A stretch of DNA of 64,000 nt from Agromyces luteolus (GCF_009729855.1 NZ_WODA01000004.1:1-64000), one strand, 5' to 3'; counted from the first letter of the stretch, positions 8,654 through 17,380 are shown. A program made the numbers and translations. The notes: generated from the sequence alone by a model not told the origin.

Positions 8654-11164
8654 TCAGATGAAGAGCGTCGTCCCGGACTTCTCCGCCTCGCCGAGGAAGG
8701 TCGCGACGCCCCCGAACTCGATGTCCTCCATCAGGTCGGTCTCGGCGATGCCGAGGAGGTCCATCGTCATCGTGCACGCGATGAGCCGCGCCCCGCCCTC
8801 GCGCGCCGCGGTCATCAGCTCGGGCACCGACTGCACGTCGTGCTCCTTCATCACGTGCTTGATCATCGCCGGTCCGGCGCCGGCCATGTTCATCTGCGAG
8901 AGCGGCAGCCGGTCGGGCCCGGAGGGCATCATCATGCCCATCATCCGCTCAAGCGCGCCGTGGTCGCGCTTCGGCGCGTGCTCGCGTCGCAGCGCGTTCA
9001 GGCCCCAGAACGTGAAGAACATCGAGACCCGCTGCCCCATCGCGAGGGCGCCGTTCGCGATGATGAACGCGGCGAGCATCTTGTCGAGGTCGCCCGAGAA
9101 GACGACGAACGAGGTCTGGTTCCTCCGTTCGACGACCGCGGTGGTTCCGGATGCCACGGCGCCGCCCTTGCGGAAGGCCGCGACGAAGCCCGGCCCGTCG
9201 GGCGTCATCGACAGCACCTCGTGCCCGTGACTCGCCGCCCAGGCCGGGCCGTCGCTGACGAACCCCGGGTCGGAGACGCGCACGACGACCTCGTCGCCCG
9301 CGGCCAGGTCGCCCATGGTCGCCGAGAGCCGCATGATCGGACCCGGGCACGCGAGACCCGTGCAGTCGAGGTCGACCGACCTGCCGGTCCCCTTCGTCGC
9401 GGCGATGAGGTCGACGGCCTCCGCGTACGCGATCTCGGGCGGCGGCGCGACGGTCGACGCGGGCTCGACCTCGTGCCGGAAGCGGAAGGTGTTCGAGCCG
9501 CCCGACAGCGTCGCGACATCCGCGAAGCCGCGCTGCACGAGCAGCCGGTACGCGAGGTAGCTGCGGAACCCGACCGCGCAGTACAGGCGGACCGGCACCG
9601 ACCGGTCCCACTCCCCGCTCGCGGCGCGCAGCGTCGCGAGCGGCACGTTCTCGGCGCCCGGGATGTGCCAGATCCCGAACTCCTCCGGCGTCCGCACGTC
9701 GACGAGCCGCGCGCCCTCGACCGCCGCCGGCCAGTCGCTCGCGTACCAGAGCACGAGGTCGCCCCGCAGCACGTTGCCCGCGACGAACCCCGCCATGTTG
9801 ACCGGGTCCTTCGCCGATCCGAACGGCGGCGCGTACGCGAGCTCGAGCTCCTCGAGGTCGTGCACGGTGCCCCCGAGTCGGATCACCGTGGCGAGCACGT
9901 CGAGCCGCTTGTCGACGCCGTCGAACCCGGCGACCTGCGCGCCGAGGATGCGACCGTCGACCGGCGAGAACAGCAGCTTCAGGTGCATCTGCGCCGTGCC
10001 CGGGTAGTAGCCAGCGTGGCCCGACGGGTGGATGTGGATCGCGCGGTGCTCGATGCCCTCCGCGACCAGCTGGCGCTCGGTCGCCCCCGTGCCGCCCGCC
10101 ACCATGTCGAACACCTTGACGATCGACGTGCCCTGCGTCGAGCGGTACTCGGTGTCGTGGCCGCAGATGTTCTCCGCCGCGACGCGCGCCTCGCGGTTCG
10201 CCGGGCCGGCGAGCGGCGTGATCCACGAGCCGGGGAGCACCGTGTGCGGCGTCTCGACGGCGTCGCCCGCCGCCCAGATCGACGGGTCCGACGTGCGCAT
10301 GTGCGTGTCGACGCGGATGCCGCCGCGCGGCCCGAGCTCGAGGCCGGCATCCGCCGCCAGGCCCACGTTCGGCCGCACGCCGGCCGACAGGATCACGAGG
10401 TCGGCGTCGACGAACCGGGTGTTCGTGAGCTCGACGGTGAGCCCGCCGCCGGCGCGTTCCGAGAACGCCGCCGCACCGGTCGAGAGGAAGAGCTCGACCC
10501 CGCGGCTGCGCAGGTGCTGCTCGACGGGCACCGAGACCTCCTTGTCGAGCGGCGGCAGGATCTGGTCGGCGAGCTCGACGATCGTGACCGACGCGCCGCG
10601 GTGCTGGAGGTTCTCGGCCATCTCCACGCCGATGTAGCCGGCGCCGATGACGACGGCCTTCACCGGTGCGCCGGTCCGGCCCGCACCGCTTCGTCCGGGG
10701 GCGGATGCCGCGGCCGCGAGCGCCTCGTCGAGCTGGGCCTTGATCTCGTCCATGTCCGTGACGTTCCGCAGCACGTGCACGCCGGGCAGGTCGATGCCCG
10801 GCAGCGGCGGCCGGAGCGGGTCGGCGCCCGGGCAGAGCGCGAGCCGGTCGTAGGACTCGACGTACTCGCGCTCGGTCGCGGTCTCGCGCACGGTGACGGT
10901 CTTCGCGGTGCGGTCGAGCGCGGTGACCTCGGCGCCGACGCGCACGTCGATCGCGAGCGACTCGTGCAGGCTCTCCGGCGTCTGCAGCAGGAGGCGGCTG
11001 CGATCGGTGATGACCTCGCCGATGTGGTACGGCAGGCCGCAGTTCGCGAACGAGACGTAGTCGCCGCGCTCGAGCACGACGATCTCGGCGAACTCGTCGA
11101 GGCGGCGTGCGCGTGCCGCGACCGACGCCCCGCCCGCGACCCCTCCGACGACGACGATCTTCAT
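8654..11164 (-). CDS. Four-domain sulfur flavoprotein: CoA-disulfide/persulfide reductase, rhodanese, TusA, DsrE
   Basis: This 836-residue protein joins four modules. Residues 1-450 are an FAD/NAD(P)H oxidoreductase of the CoA-disulfide reductase type, with the GGVAGG dinucleotide loop and redox cysteine Cys42 (SFANCGLPYHIG). A rhodanese domain (about 480-560) has Cys529 in its active loop (CAVGFR). A TusA-like domain (about 600-670) has Cys606 in the CPGP motif. A DsrE-like domain follows to the end. The chain could take sulfane sulfur from CoA-persulfide or polysulfide and pass it between cysteines. CoADR-rhodanese enzymes act in persulfide detoxification in other bacteria. The start ATG is divergent from the merB-like gene, with a G-tract palindrome about 100 bp upstream. 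Confidence 0.92.
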   Translation of the reverse strand: MKIVVVGGVAGGASVAARARRLDEFAEIVVLERGDYVSFANCGLPYHIGEVITDRSRLLLQTPESLHESLAIDVRVGAEVTALDRTAKTVTVRETATEREYVESYDRLALCPGADPLRPPLPGIDLPGVHVLRNVTDMDEIKAQLDEALAAAASAPGRSGAGRTGAPVKAVVIGAGYIGVEMAENLQHRGASVTIVELADQILPPLDKEVSVPVEQHLRSRGVELFLSTGAAAFSERAGGGLTVELTNTRFVDADLVILSAGVRPNVGLAADAGLELGPRGGIRVDTHMRTSDPSIWAAGDAVETPHTVLPGSWITPLAGPANREARVAAENICGHDTEYRSTQGTSIVKVFDMVAGGTGATERQLVAEGIEHRAIHIHPSGHAGYYPGTAQMHLKLLFSPVDGRILGAQVAGFDGVDKRLDVLATVIRLGGTVHDLEELELAYAPPFGSAKDPVNMAGFVAGNVLRGDLVLWYASDWPAAVEGARLVDVRTPEEFGIWHIPGAENVPLATLRAASGEWDRSVPVRLYCAVGFRSYLAYRLLVQRGFADVATLSGGSNTFRFRHEVEPASTVAPPPEIAYAEAVDLIAATKGTGRSVDLDCTGLACPGPIMRLSATMGDLAAGDEVVVRVSDPGFVSDGPAWAASHGHEVLSMTPDGPGFVAAFRKGGAVASGTTAVVERRNQTSFVVFSGDLDKMLAAFIIANGALAMGQRVSMFFTFWGLNALRREHAPKRDHGALERMMGMMMPSGPDRLPLSQMNMAGAGPAMIKHVMKEHDVQSVPELMTAAREGGARLIACTMTMDLLGIAETDLMEDIEFGGVATFLGEAEKSGTTLFI

Positions 11165-11218
11165 GGTGCGCCCCTCCGTTCGTGCGGTGCCCGCGGCCCG
11201 GGCCGGCCGTCGCGCCCG

Positions 11219-11279
11219 ATGCTAGGCGGCCCCTCGCGCGGAAGCCGGGCCATCGGTCCCGCGACCCCGTTCGGGGGCC
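11219..11279 (-). promoter_or_regulatory. Promoter region of the sulfur flavoprotein with G-tract palindrome
   Basis: On the minus strand a TAGCAT -10 candidate lies at 11224-11219, 55 bp before the ATG. The palindrome GACCCC-GTTCG-GGGGCC occupies 11263-11279, upstream of it. The palindrome copies the one at 8588-8604 apart from one base. The same stretch is shared with the divergent merB-like promoter. Confidence 0.5.
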
Positions 11280-11301
11280 GCATGCGCGCAGCGGCGCGGC
11301 G

Positions 11302-11307
11302 TACCCT
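11302..11307 (+). promoter_or_regulatory. -10 box TACCCT, leaderless promoter of the merB-like gene
   Basis: TACCCT ends six bases before the ATG at 11314, and no Shine-Dalgarno sequence fits. The spacing predicts a leaderless transcript. Confidence 0.45.
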
Positions 11308-11313
11308 GCACGC

Positions 11314-12045
11314 ATGCACGCGCACGGGATCGACGACGACGGGCACGCCGACGAGGCCGAGCGGGTGCGGCTCGCCGTGTACCACGGCTTCGCCGCCGAC
11401 GGCATCGTCCCCTCGCGCGATGCGCTCGCCGAGATCGCGAAGACGGATGCCGCGGGCGTCGACCGCGCGCTCGCGACGCTCGCCGCGGAGCGGCACGTCG
11501 TGCTCGACGACGCGGGGCGGATCGTGATGGCCCACCCGTTCGCGAGCATCAACCTGGGGTTCTCCGTCATGGGCGACCGCACGCTCTGGTGGGGCGGCTG
11601 CGCGTGGGACTCGTTCGCGATCCCGAACCTCCTCCCCGACGTCGACGAGGTGCTCGTCGCGACGACCTGCCCCGCCTGCGGCACGCCGCACGCGTGGGTC
11701 GTGGACGCCGAGGGACCGCCCGCCGGCGACCAGGTCGCGCACTTCCTCGTGCCGACCTCGCACATCTGGGACGACGTCGTGCACACGTGCGGCCACCAGC
11801 GGATATTCTGCGACGAGCGCTGCGTCGAGGACTGGCTCCGCTCGACCGGGAACCCTCGCGGGTCGGTCTTCGACCTCGCCACGCTCTGGCGGCTGGCGGC
11901 CCACTGGTACGACGGACGCCTCGGCTCGCCCTACGTGCGGCGCGAGCCGTCCGAGGCGCGCGCGTACTTCGCCGAGGTCGGCCTGTCGGGCGCGTTCTGG
12001 GGCCTCGGCGCGGACGCGGCATCCGCTCGGCCCGCCTCGGCCTAA
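11314..12045 (+). CDS. Alkylmercury lyase (MerB) family protein
   Basis: This 243-residue protein has an N-terminal winged-helix-like segment (1-80) and a MerB-like catalytic domain. Cys96 and Asp99 lie in GGCAWDSFAIP and Cys159 in VHTCGHQ. These are the same numbers as the catalytic Cys96/Asp99/Cys159 of the classical enzyme that cleaves carbon-mercury bonds. Extra cysteines are present (CPAC near residue 117, Cys166 and Cys170). No merA, merR or merT is visible nearby; the neighbour is a sulfur-transfer flavoprotein. Organomercurial cleavage is therefore plausible but unproven, and a different organometal or sulfur role is possible. Confidence 0.8.
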   Translation: MHAHGIDDDGHADEAERVRLAVYHGFAADGIVPSRDALAEIAKTDAAGVDRALATLAAERHVVLDDAGRIVMAHPFASINLGFSVMGDRTLWWGGCAWDSFAIPNLLPDVDEVLVATTCPACGTPHAWVVDAEGPPAGDQVAHFLVPTSHIWDDVVHTCGHQRIFCDERCVEDWLRSTGNPRGSVFDLATLWRLAAHWYDGRLGSPYVRREPSEARAYFAEVGLSGAFWGLGADAASARPASA

Positions 12046-12142
12046 CGGGCTCGCCGATCGGTGCTTCCGCCGCTGCCGCGGCGGGGAGTACCGTGACGAT
12101 CGGGCGCAGCGGCGGGGGCCGGTCGTCCGGGGGGACGCGAAC

Positions 12143-13186
12143 ATGGCGCGGAATCTGGTGCTCTGCCTGGACGGGACCGCCGGCCAGGTGAAGGGCGAGG
12201 CCGACTCGAACTGCGTGCGGGTCTACGACCTGCTCGACCTCTCGGACGAGGCCGTCCAGGTGGCGTACTACGACCCCGGCGTCGGCACGTTCGCCTCGCC
12301 CGGCGCGTGGACGCCGCTCGCGCGCGGGCTGTCCCGACTCGGCGGACTGATCTACGGCGCCGGCATGCGCGAGAACCTCGGCGAGGCGTACGCGTGGCTC
12401 ATGCGGACCTGGCAGCCCGGCGACCGGATCTTCGTGTTCGGGTTCAGCCGCGGCGCGTTCACGGCCCGTGCGCTGACCGGGATGCTCCGGCTCATCGGGC
12501 TCATGCGGCCGGGCTCGGAGAACCAGCTCCAGTACGCGGTCGCGAAGTACGCCCGGCGCGGCGGCGAGGGGCGGATCCCGTGGGACGAGATCCACCGGTT
12601 CTCGCGGCTCTTCGCCCAGCAGGTCGACGGGCGCAGCACGATCCCGATCGAGTACCTCGGGCTGTGGGACACCGTGAAGGCCCTCGGCGTCGTGCGCGTC
12701 GCACCCGACTGGCCCTACACGCGGCAGCTGCCGAACGCCCGGCACATCCGCCACGCGATCTCGATCGATGAGCGGCGACGCCCGTTCCGCGAGTACGAGG
12801 TGCGCACCAAGGCCCCCGAGACGCTCGAGGAGGCGTGGTTCGCCGGCATCCACTCGGATGTCGGCGGCACCTTCGCCGACGACCCGAAGCTCTCGACCAT
12901 CGCGCTGAAGTGGGTGCTCGACGGTGCGATCGACCACGGCCTGAAGGTCGACGCGAAGCGCACGGCGAAGGCGTTCGAGGGGTTCTCGGACGCCCACGCC
13001 GCCGGCGCGGCGCACCGCAACAGCGCGGCCTGGAGCCTGCTCGTCCCACGTCGCCGCCCGATCCCGGCCGGTGTCCGCGTGCACGCGAGCGTGCGCGACC
13101 GCATGGCGGCGACCGACTACCGGCCGCGGCTGCCGGCCGACGCGACGTGGGTCGACGACGACTGGGCGACCCTGCGGCCGACCTGA
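12143..13186 (+). CDS. DUF2235 family alpha/beta-hydrolase-like protein
   Basis: This 347-residue cytosolic protein opens with the family start (NLVLCLDGTAG) and carries the nucleophile elbow GFSRGA near residue 102. A likely catalytic aspartate/histidine region follows (GIHSDVGGTF near 235). DUF2235 includes Tle1-type phospholipase effectors of type VI secretion, but many standalone members exist in actinobacteria. There is no secretion gene or immunity partner next to it. The ATG at 12143 is chosen for the GGGGGGACG ribosome binding site just upstream. It is convergent with the MBL gene; their stops lie in one hairpin. Substrate unknown. Confidence 0.8.
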   Translation: MARNLVLCLDGTAGQVKGEADSNCVRVYDLLDLSDEAVQVAYYDPGVGTFASPGAWTPLARGLSRLGGLIYGAGMRENLGEAYAWLMRTWQPGDRIFVFGFSRGAFTARALTGMLRLIGLMRPGSENQLQYAVAKYARRGGEGRIPWDEIHRFSRLFAQQVDGRSTIPIEYLGLWDTVKALGVVRVAPDWPYTRQLPNARHIRHAISIDERRRPFREYEVRTKAPETLEEAWFAGIHSDVGGTFADDPKLSTIALKWVLDGAIDHGLKVDAKRTAKAFEGFSDAHAAGAAHRNSAAWSLLVPRRRPIPAGVRVHASVRDRMAATDYRPRLPADATWVDDDWATLRPT

Positions 13187-13207
13187 CCCGCGTCCGGCCG
13201 CGTCAGG
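13182..13207. terminator. Bidirectional hairpin between convergent genes
   Basis: CCTGA-cc-CGCG (13182-13192) pairs with CGCGTCAGG (13199-13207) around a six-base loop. Both stop codons lie inside the arms. There is no U-tract. Confidence 0.4.
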
Positions 13208-14498
13208 CGACGCGGAAGCGCACCTCGCTCCAGAGCCCGTCGGGGCCCACGTGGAGGTCGAGGTCGTCGTCGCCCGCGCCCGCCTCCGGGTCGTCCGCGC
13301 GGATCACGTGCGCCCCGCTCTCGTGCAGCGCTTCGAGGATCTCCGTCTTCGGGATGCTGTCCTGCCACGCCTTCACGGTGCCGACCGGGACCATCGCGAC
13401 GCCGCCGGTGCGGATGAGCTCGCGCGCCACCGGCTTGGGCGTCGCGTTGTGCGAGCCGTGGTGGCCGACCTTGTAGAACGCTGCGCCAGTCACGAGGGCC
13501 CGCGAGGCCGGGTCGTCGAGCACGTGCTCCCAGGCGCCCTGCTGCGAGTCGCCGACGAAGACGAACCGGGTGCCCCGCACGTCGAGCACGAAGAAGAGGC
13601 TCGTGTTGTTCACCGAGCGTTCGAGCACGGACGCCGCGCGCAGCAGCGCCCCCTGGTCGAGCGCGAGCTGGGCGAGCCGCATCGCGTTCCGCGCCCGGAC
13701 GAGCTGGACGGGGATCCGGGCCGAGACCTCGTCGCGCGGGACCTCGTACATGCGGTCGAAGATGTCGTACTCCTCGTCGCGGCCGAGCTCGGCGGCCGCC
13801 TCCTCGAGCCAGTGCACGGCGGCGGGCGGGTCCATCCGCTTGAGGTACTCCGGATCGCGGCTCGGACCGAGGACATGGACGACCGCGCCCTCGACCGGCA
13901 GCTCGACGCGGTTCTCCGCCGCGTCGGGCCTCGGGAGGAATCGCACCTCGTGGTGGTCGGCGCCGCCCTTGAACCCGCCGTCGACGAGCCGCGTCGCCGC
14001 GGCGAGGTTCGGCCCGGAGTTCACGGCGAAGTCGAGCGCGAGCGCCATCGACCGTCCGAGCGAGTCGACGGGACGCCCGTCGGCGGCCTGCTCGACGAGG
14101 CCCTGGAGCGCCGTCGCGGCGGCCGTGAGCCCGTGGCGCAGGCCGATCGCGTCGGAGTCCTGCTCGTCCTCGACGAACGGCACCCACACCTCGCCGACGT
14201 CGACCGCGGACCACGCGTCGTCGGCGAACCCCGACACGTGGTCGGAGTGGCGGTGGGACGCGGCGACGACGTCGAGGCGCGGCATCCCGTCGTCGCTCTC
14301 GTCCGTCAGCTGCGAGATCACGGCGCCGACCACGTCGCCGATGCGACGCGGCACGTCGCCGACGCGGGCCCGGCCGTGGCTGTGCACGCCGCAGTCGACG
14401 AGCATGCGCCACCTGGCGTCGTCGTCGGCCACGGTCACCAGGAAGCAGTCGCCGAAGCCGGGGTTGTACATCCGGATCGTGACGGTCGCCTCGGACAT
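13203..14498 (-). CDS. MBL-fold metallohydrolase (ComEC/Rec2-like)
   Basis: This 431-residue protein has the metallo-beta-lactamase zinc motif HRHSDH near residue 79. Later metal ligands appear in FVGDSQQGAW (near 317) and KVGHHGSHN (near 342), the pattern of ComEC-type MBL domains. No signal peptide or membrane helix is seen. The middle (about 105-280) is family-specific. It starts three bases after the stop of the HEXXH protein gene, so the two form an operon. The pairing of a zinc protein and an MBL hydrolase is unusual, and the substrate (nucleotide, nucleic acid or other) is unknown. Confidence 0.82.
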   Translation of the reverse strand: MSEATVTIRMYNPGFGDCFLVTVADDDARWRMLVDCGVHSHGRARVGDVPRRIGDVVGAVISQLTDESDDGMPRLDVVAASHRHSDHVSGFADDAWSAVDVGEVWVPFVEDEQDSDAIGLRHGLTAAATALQGLVEQAADGRPVDSLGRSMALALDFAVNSGPNLAAATRLVDGGFKGGADHHEVRFLPRPDAAENRVELPVEGAVVHVLGPSRDPEYLKRMDPPAAVHWLEEAAAELGRDEEYDIFDRMYEVPRDEVSARIPVQLVRARNAMRLAQLALDQGALLRAASVLERSVNNTSLFFVLDVRGTRFVFVGDSQQGAWEHVLDDPASRALVTGAAFYKVGHHGSHNATPKPVARELIRTGGVAMVPVGTVKAWQDSIPKTEILEALHESGAHVIRADDPEAGAGDDDLDLHVGPDGLWSEVRFRVA

Positions 14499-14501
14499 GG
14501 C

Positions 14502-16343
14502 TCAGTCCTCCTCGGGTGCGTGCAGGCTCGCGAACGTCAGCCGCCCGACCGCGGGCTCGTCGAGCCAGATCGCGAGCGGGTCGCCGTCCTCGACCTCGTC
14601 GAACCAGTCGTGGATCGCCTCGAGGCGGGCGACGCCCGCCGCGTGCTGCTCGCGCCCGTGCACGCGCAGGGTCTCCGGCAGCTTCGAGAACGAGGACGGG
14701 CGCGTGTACGGCAGCGGCTTCGGCACCAGCCAGGCGACGCTGCCGTCGACGTTCGCGATGACCGTGCAGGCCGCGTGCAGCTGGGTGCGCGTGTCCCGGT
14801 CGGCGCCGGACTCGAGGTCCTCGCGTCGCTGCACGATCTGGATGAAGATCCTCGGGTGGGGCTGCCCGTCGGCGGCGCTCTGGAACCCGACGTGCATGCC
14901 GAGCACCCGGATCCGCCCGGCATCCGGGTCGAGGCCGAGCTCGACGGCATGCGCCTTGGCCCAGCCCACGGTCTGCGCGTACACGGCCTTGGATCGCTCG
15001 CGGGCCGCGTTGCCGGCCGCGGTGACCGAGGACGCCCCCGGGTCGAGCTTGATCGTCGAGTCGAGGATCAGCTGCCCGAGGTCGACCGTCGCCTCGCCCG
15101 CGGTGAGGCTGAGCGGCACGGTCGGCCGGCGCCAGAGCAGCGCCTGGTCGGCGAGCGAGACGACCCCCGGCGGGAAGATCCCGCGGCGGCGGAGCGCCTC
15201 GACGAGGTGGCCGCGGAGGTTGATCCGGTCGTCGGGGAACAGGTCGCGATCGGCCGTGATCACGGCGCGCACGACGTCGCCGAACGTGACGTCGACCGCC
15301 GGCAGGTAGTCGAAGCCCCGGACCACCATGCCGAGGATCCGGTCGGCGTTCTTCACGGCCTCCGCGGCGATGCGGTGGACGAGGTCGGGCGAGAGCTCGC
15401 CGTCGCCCAGCACGCCCGAGCCGCCGGTAGCGAGCCGCCGGAGATCGGCGATCTGCGACCGGTACGTGGCGAGGTACGCGTCGAACACGGCCGCCACGAA
15501 GATCGCGCCCCGGCGGTGCGGCTCGCGCGCGGCGTGGAAGTCCGCCGGGTCGGGCGCCGAGCCGACCGCCGATCGCAACGGGCCGCCGCGCCCGGTGGAC
15601 CGGCCGAACTCGTCGGCGAGCGAGAGCAGGGCCGTGGCATCCGACAGCTCGCTGCGCGAACCGGCCACGAAGTCCTCGACGATGTCGGTGAAGAGGAAGT
15701 GGTGGAACAGCGCGACGAGGTCGGCGAACGCCTCGTGGAACGCGAACACGTCGGAGTTCGTCGCGATCGTGAAGAGCGGCCGCATCCGGTGCACGATCGC
15801 GTGCGTGACCTCGTGGGCGATGATGTCGACCGAGAGGCACGTGAACATGAGCTGGTGCGGCAGGCTCGCCTGCGTGTCGGTCTCGTCGGCGCGGTAGTAG
15901 CCGAACAGCACCGCGCGGCGATCGGGGTCGAAGTAGGCGTTGCGCCCGTAGAACGCGTGCGGCACGAGCCGGAGCCGGTCGTCGCCGCGCCACCGGAACC
16001 GCCGCCCCGTGAAGCGCTGGAAGCGCTCGATGACGCTCATCGTGATCGCGTAGACGATCTGCTGGTGCGAACGCGGGTCGCTCTCGGACGGCCGGAGGCC
16101 GTCCTGGGCGAGCACCGGCGGATCATCGAGGTCGACCGGGTGGTACCAGCGGCGCCGCGTCGCGTCGTAGTCGACGACCTGGACGAGTTCGCCGTCGGGG
16201 CCGGGCCTGAGGCCGACCTCGAACGGGATGTCGACCGTGAGGAACTGGCCGCTCAGCCGCGAGCTCATGGGATCGAACGCGAACGCGCGCAGGAGGCGGC
16301 GATCGGGTGCCTGGACGGCGGGCACGTTGTGGGTGGAGAGCAT
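14502..16343 (-). CDS. HEXXH zinc metallopeptidase-like protein of unknown role
   Basis: This 613-residue protein starts at the ATG at 16343, which has a strong GAGGAGG ribosome binding site. His177-Glu178-x-x-His181 (IIAHEVTHAIVH) and Glu204 in HEAFADL make a gluzincin-like zinc site with the third ligand 22 residues later. The N-terminal 120 residues and the long C-terminal part (about 300-613) match nothing I recognise. No signal peptide is evident, so it is probably cytosolic. It is the first gene of a two-gene operon with the MBL hydrolase. A protease toxin, a processing enzyme or an enzyme with a protease fold are all possible. Confidence 0.7.
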   Translation of the reverse strand: MLSTHNVPAVQAPDRRLLRAFAFDPMSSRLSGQFLTVDIPFEVGLRPGPDGELVQVVDYDATRRRWYHPVDLDDPPVLAQDGLRPSESDPRSHQQIVYAITMSVIERFQRFTGRRFRWRGDDRLRLVPHAFYGRNAYFDPDRRAVLFGYYRADETDTQASLPHQLMFTCLSVDIIAHEVTHAIVHRMRPLFTIATNSDVFAFHEAFADLVALFHHFLFTDIVEDFVAGSRSELSDATALLSLADEFGRSTGRGGPLRSAVGSAPDPADFHAAREPHRRGAIFVAAVFDAYLATYRSQIADLRRLATGGSGVLGDGELSPDLVHRIAAEAVKNADRILGMVVRGFDYLPAVDVTFGDVVRAVITADRDLFPDDRINLRGHLVEALRRRGIFPPGVVSLADQALLWRRPTVPLSLTAGEATVDLGQLILDSTIKLDPGASSVTAAGNAARERSKAVYAQTVGWAKAHAVELGLDPDAGRIRVLGMHVGFQSAADGQPHPRIFIQIVQRREDLESGADRDTRTQLHAACTVIANVDGSVAWLVPKPLPYTRPSSFSKLPETLRVHGREQHAAGVARLEAIHDWFDEVEDGDPLAIWLDEPAVGRLTFASLHAPEED

Positions 16344-16449
16344 CGCAGGCCTCCTCGACAAGGCTGGATCGCATGATGCTGCCGTGCTAAGGCCGAAACT
16401 AGCGATCCGCGACCGCCCCGGCAACAGGGATGACCCTGACCCGGCGGGC

Positions 16450-17373
16450 TCAGGCGCGCGACGCCGGCTCCGACGCGCCCGCGAGCCGTGCGAGGCGCGC
16501 CCGCGCGTTGCGCTCGCTCGGCGACATCCGCCCGAACCGGCGCACGCCGATCGCGAGCACGACGCGCGTGAGCGTGACCGCCGGCCACCACGGCCGCCTC
16601 AGCCCGAGCAGGTCGCGCTCGCGCGCGCCGAGGGAGGCGACGGCGCCGCCGAACAGGATCGGGTAGATCCGGCCGACGACGCCGGGCAGGCCCGGTCGGC
16701 GGAGGAAGCGCACCGCCTCGGCGACGCGCTCGTCCGGCCGGGCGTCGGCGAGGAAGCCGTCGAGCTCCGCGCGGAGCCCGGCGAGCGAGGTCGGCGGTTC
16801 GCGCACGCCCATGAGCCGGCCCACCTCCGCCCACTCGCGGACGTACGCGTCGGCGCCGCCCGGGATCGGCCCGCCCCACCGCTCGTGCGCGCCGATGAAC
16901 GCCTCGGTGAACGCGTCGTGCACCCACCGCAGGAGGTCCTCGTCGTTGGCCGCGTACTCGCGGACCGCCCCGCGAGCGTCGACGTAGGTGCCCGTGACCC
17001 GCTCGTGCAGTCGCGACACCGCGGCGCACGCGGCCGCCGCCGCGCGCCGGTCGCCGAACGTCGTCGTCGCGACCCACCGCACGGTGCCGTCGAGGCGTCC
17101 GAGCGGGTCCTCGCGGTAGCGCGAGTGGTCGTGCACGCCCGCCATCGCGCCCGGGTGGAGGGTCTGGAGGAGCAGTGCGCGGATGCCGGCGACCAGAGTC
17201 GGCAGCGCGCCGTTGACCGCCCACACGGCGCTTCCCGGGCCGAACAGCCCGGCGTCCTCGCCCTCGGCGAGCGCGCGCGTCCAGGCCGGCGGCTCGTCGC
17301 GGCGACGACGCAGCGGACTCCACCGCGCGTGCCCCGCGCGAGCGTCGGCGTCGTCGCGCCCGCTCCCGTCCAT
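16450..17373 (-). CDS. DUF2236/MpaB-like oxygenase family protein
   Basis: This 307-residue protein belongs to the DUF2236 family (oxygenase MpaB/latex-clearing-protein-related heme-binding fold). Typical stretches are GPGSAVWAVNGALPTL, LLQTLHPGAMAGVHDHS and AFIGAHERWGG; conserved histidines in these would bind heme. The start at 17373 is supported by TACCGT seven bases upstream (leaderless) and by loss of sensible sequence before it. Many actinobacteria encode several paralogues, some tied to mycophenolate or diketopiperazine oxidation. The substrate is not predictable here. Confidence 0.82.
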   Translation of the reverse strand: MDGSGRDDADARAGHARWSPLRRRRDEPPAWTRALAEGEDAGLFGPGSAVWAVNGALPTLVAGIRALLLQTLHPGAMAGVHDHSRYREDPLGRLDGTVRWVATTTFGDRRAAAAACAAVSRLHERVTGTYVDARGAVREYAANDEDLLRWVHDAFTEAFIGAHERWGGPIPGGADAYVREWAEVGRLMGVREPPTSLAGLRAELDGFLADARPDERVAEAVRFLRRPGLPGVVGRIYPILFGGAVASLGARERDLLGLRRPWWPAVTLTRVVLAIGVRRFGRMSPSERNARARLARLAGASEPASRA

Positions 17374-17380
17374 GCTTCCG

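Noticed and set aside
6749..11527. Very long plus-strand open frame (about 1590 codons) opposite the antiporter and sulfur enzyme
   Set aside because: It is Arg/Asp/His-rich shadow translation. The minus-strand genes have clear domains and catalytic motifs, and long antisense frames are normal at this GC content.
8949..11882. Long minus-strand frame (about 980 codons) overlapping the sulfur enzyme and merB-like gene
   Set aside because: It runs in another frame of a gene with certain domains; its sequence is low-complexity Arg/Ala/Gly and has no motif.
12143..16343. DUF2235 plus zinc hydrolases read as a type VI secretion effector cluster
   Set aside because: No secretion structural gene, VgrG/PAAR domain or immunity gene is present, and the host is a Gram-positive type.
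13071..16376. Plus-strand frame of about 1100 codons opposite the MBL and HEXXH genes
   Set aside because: Antisense shadow: it contains no recognisable motif, while the opposite strand has HRHSDH and HEVTH sites with good ribosome binding sites.
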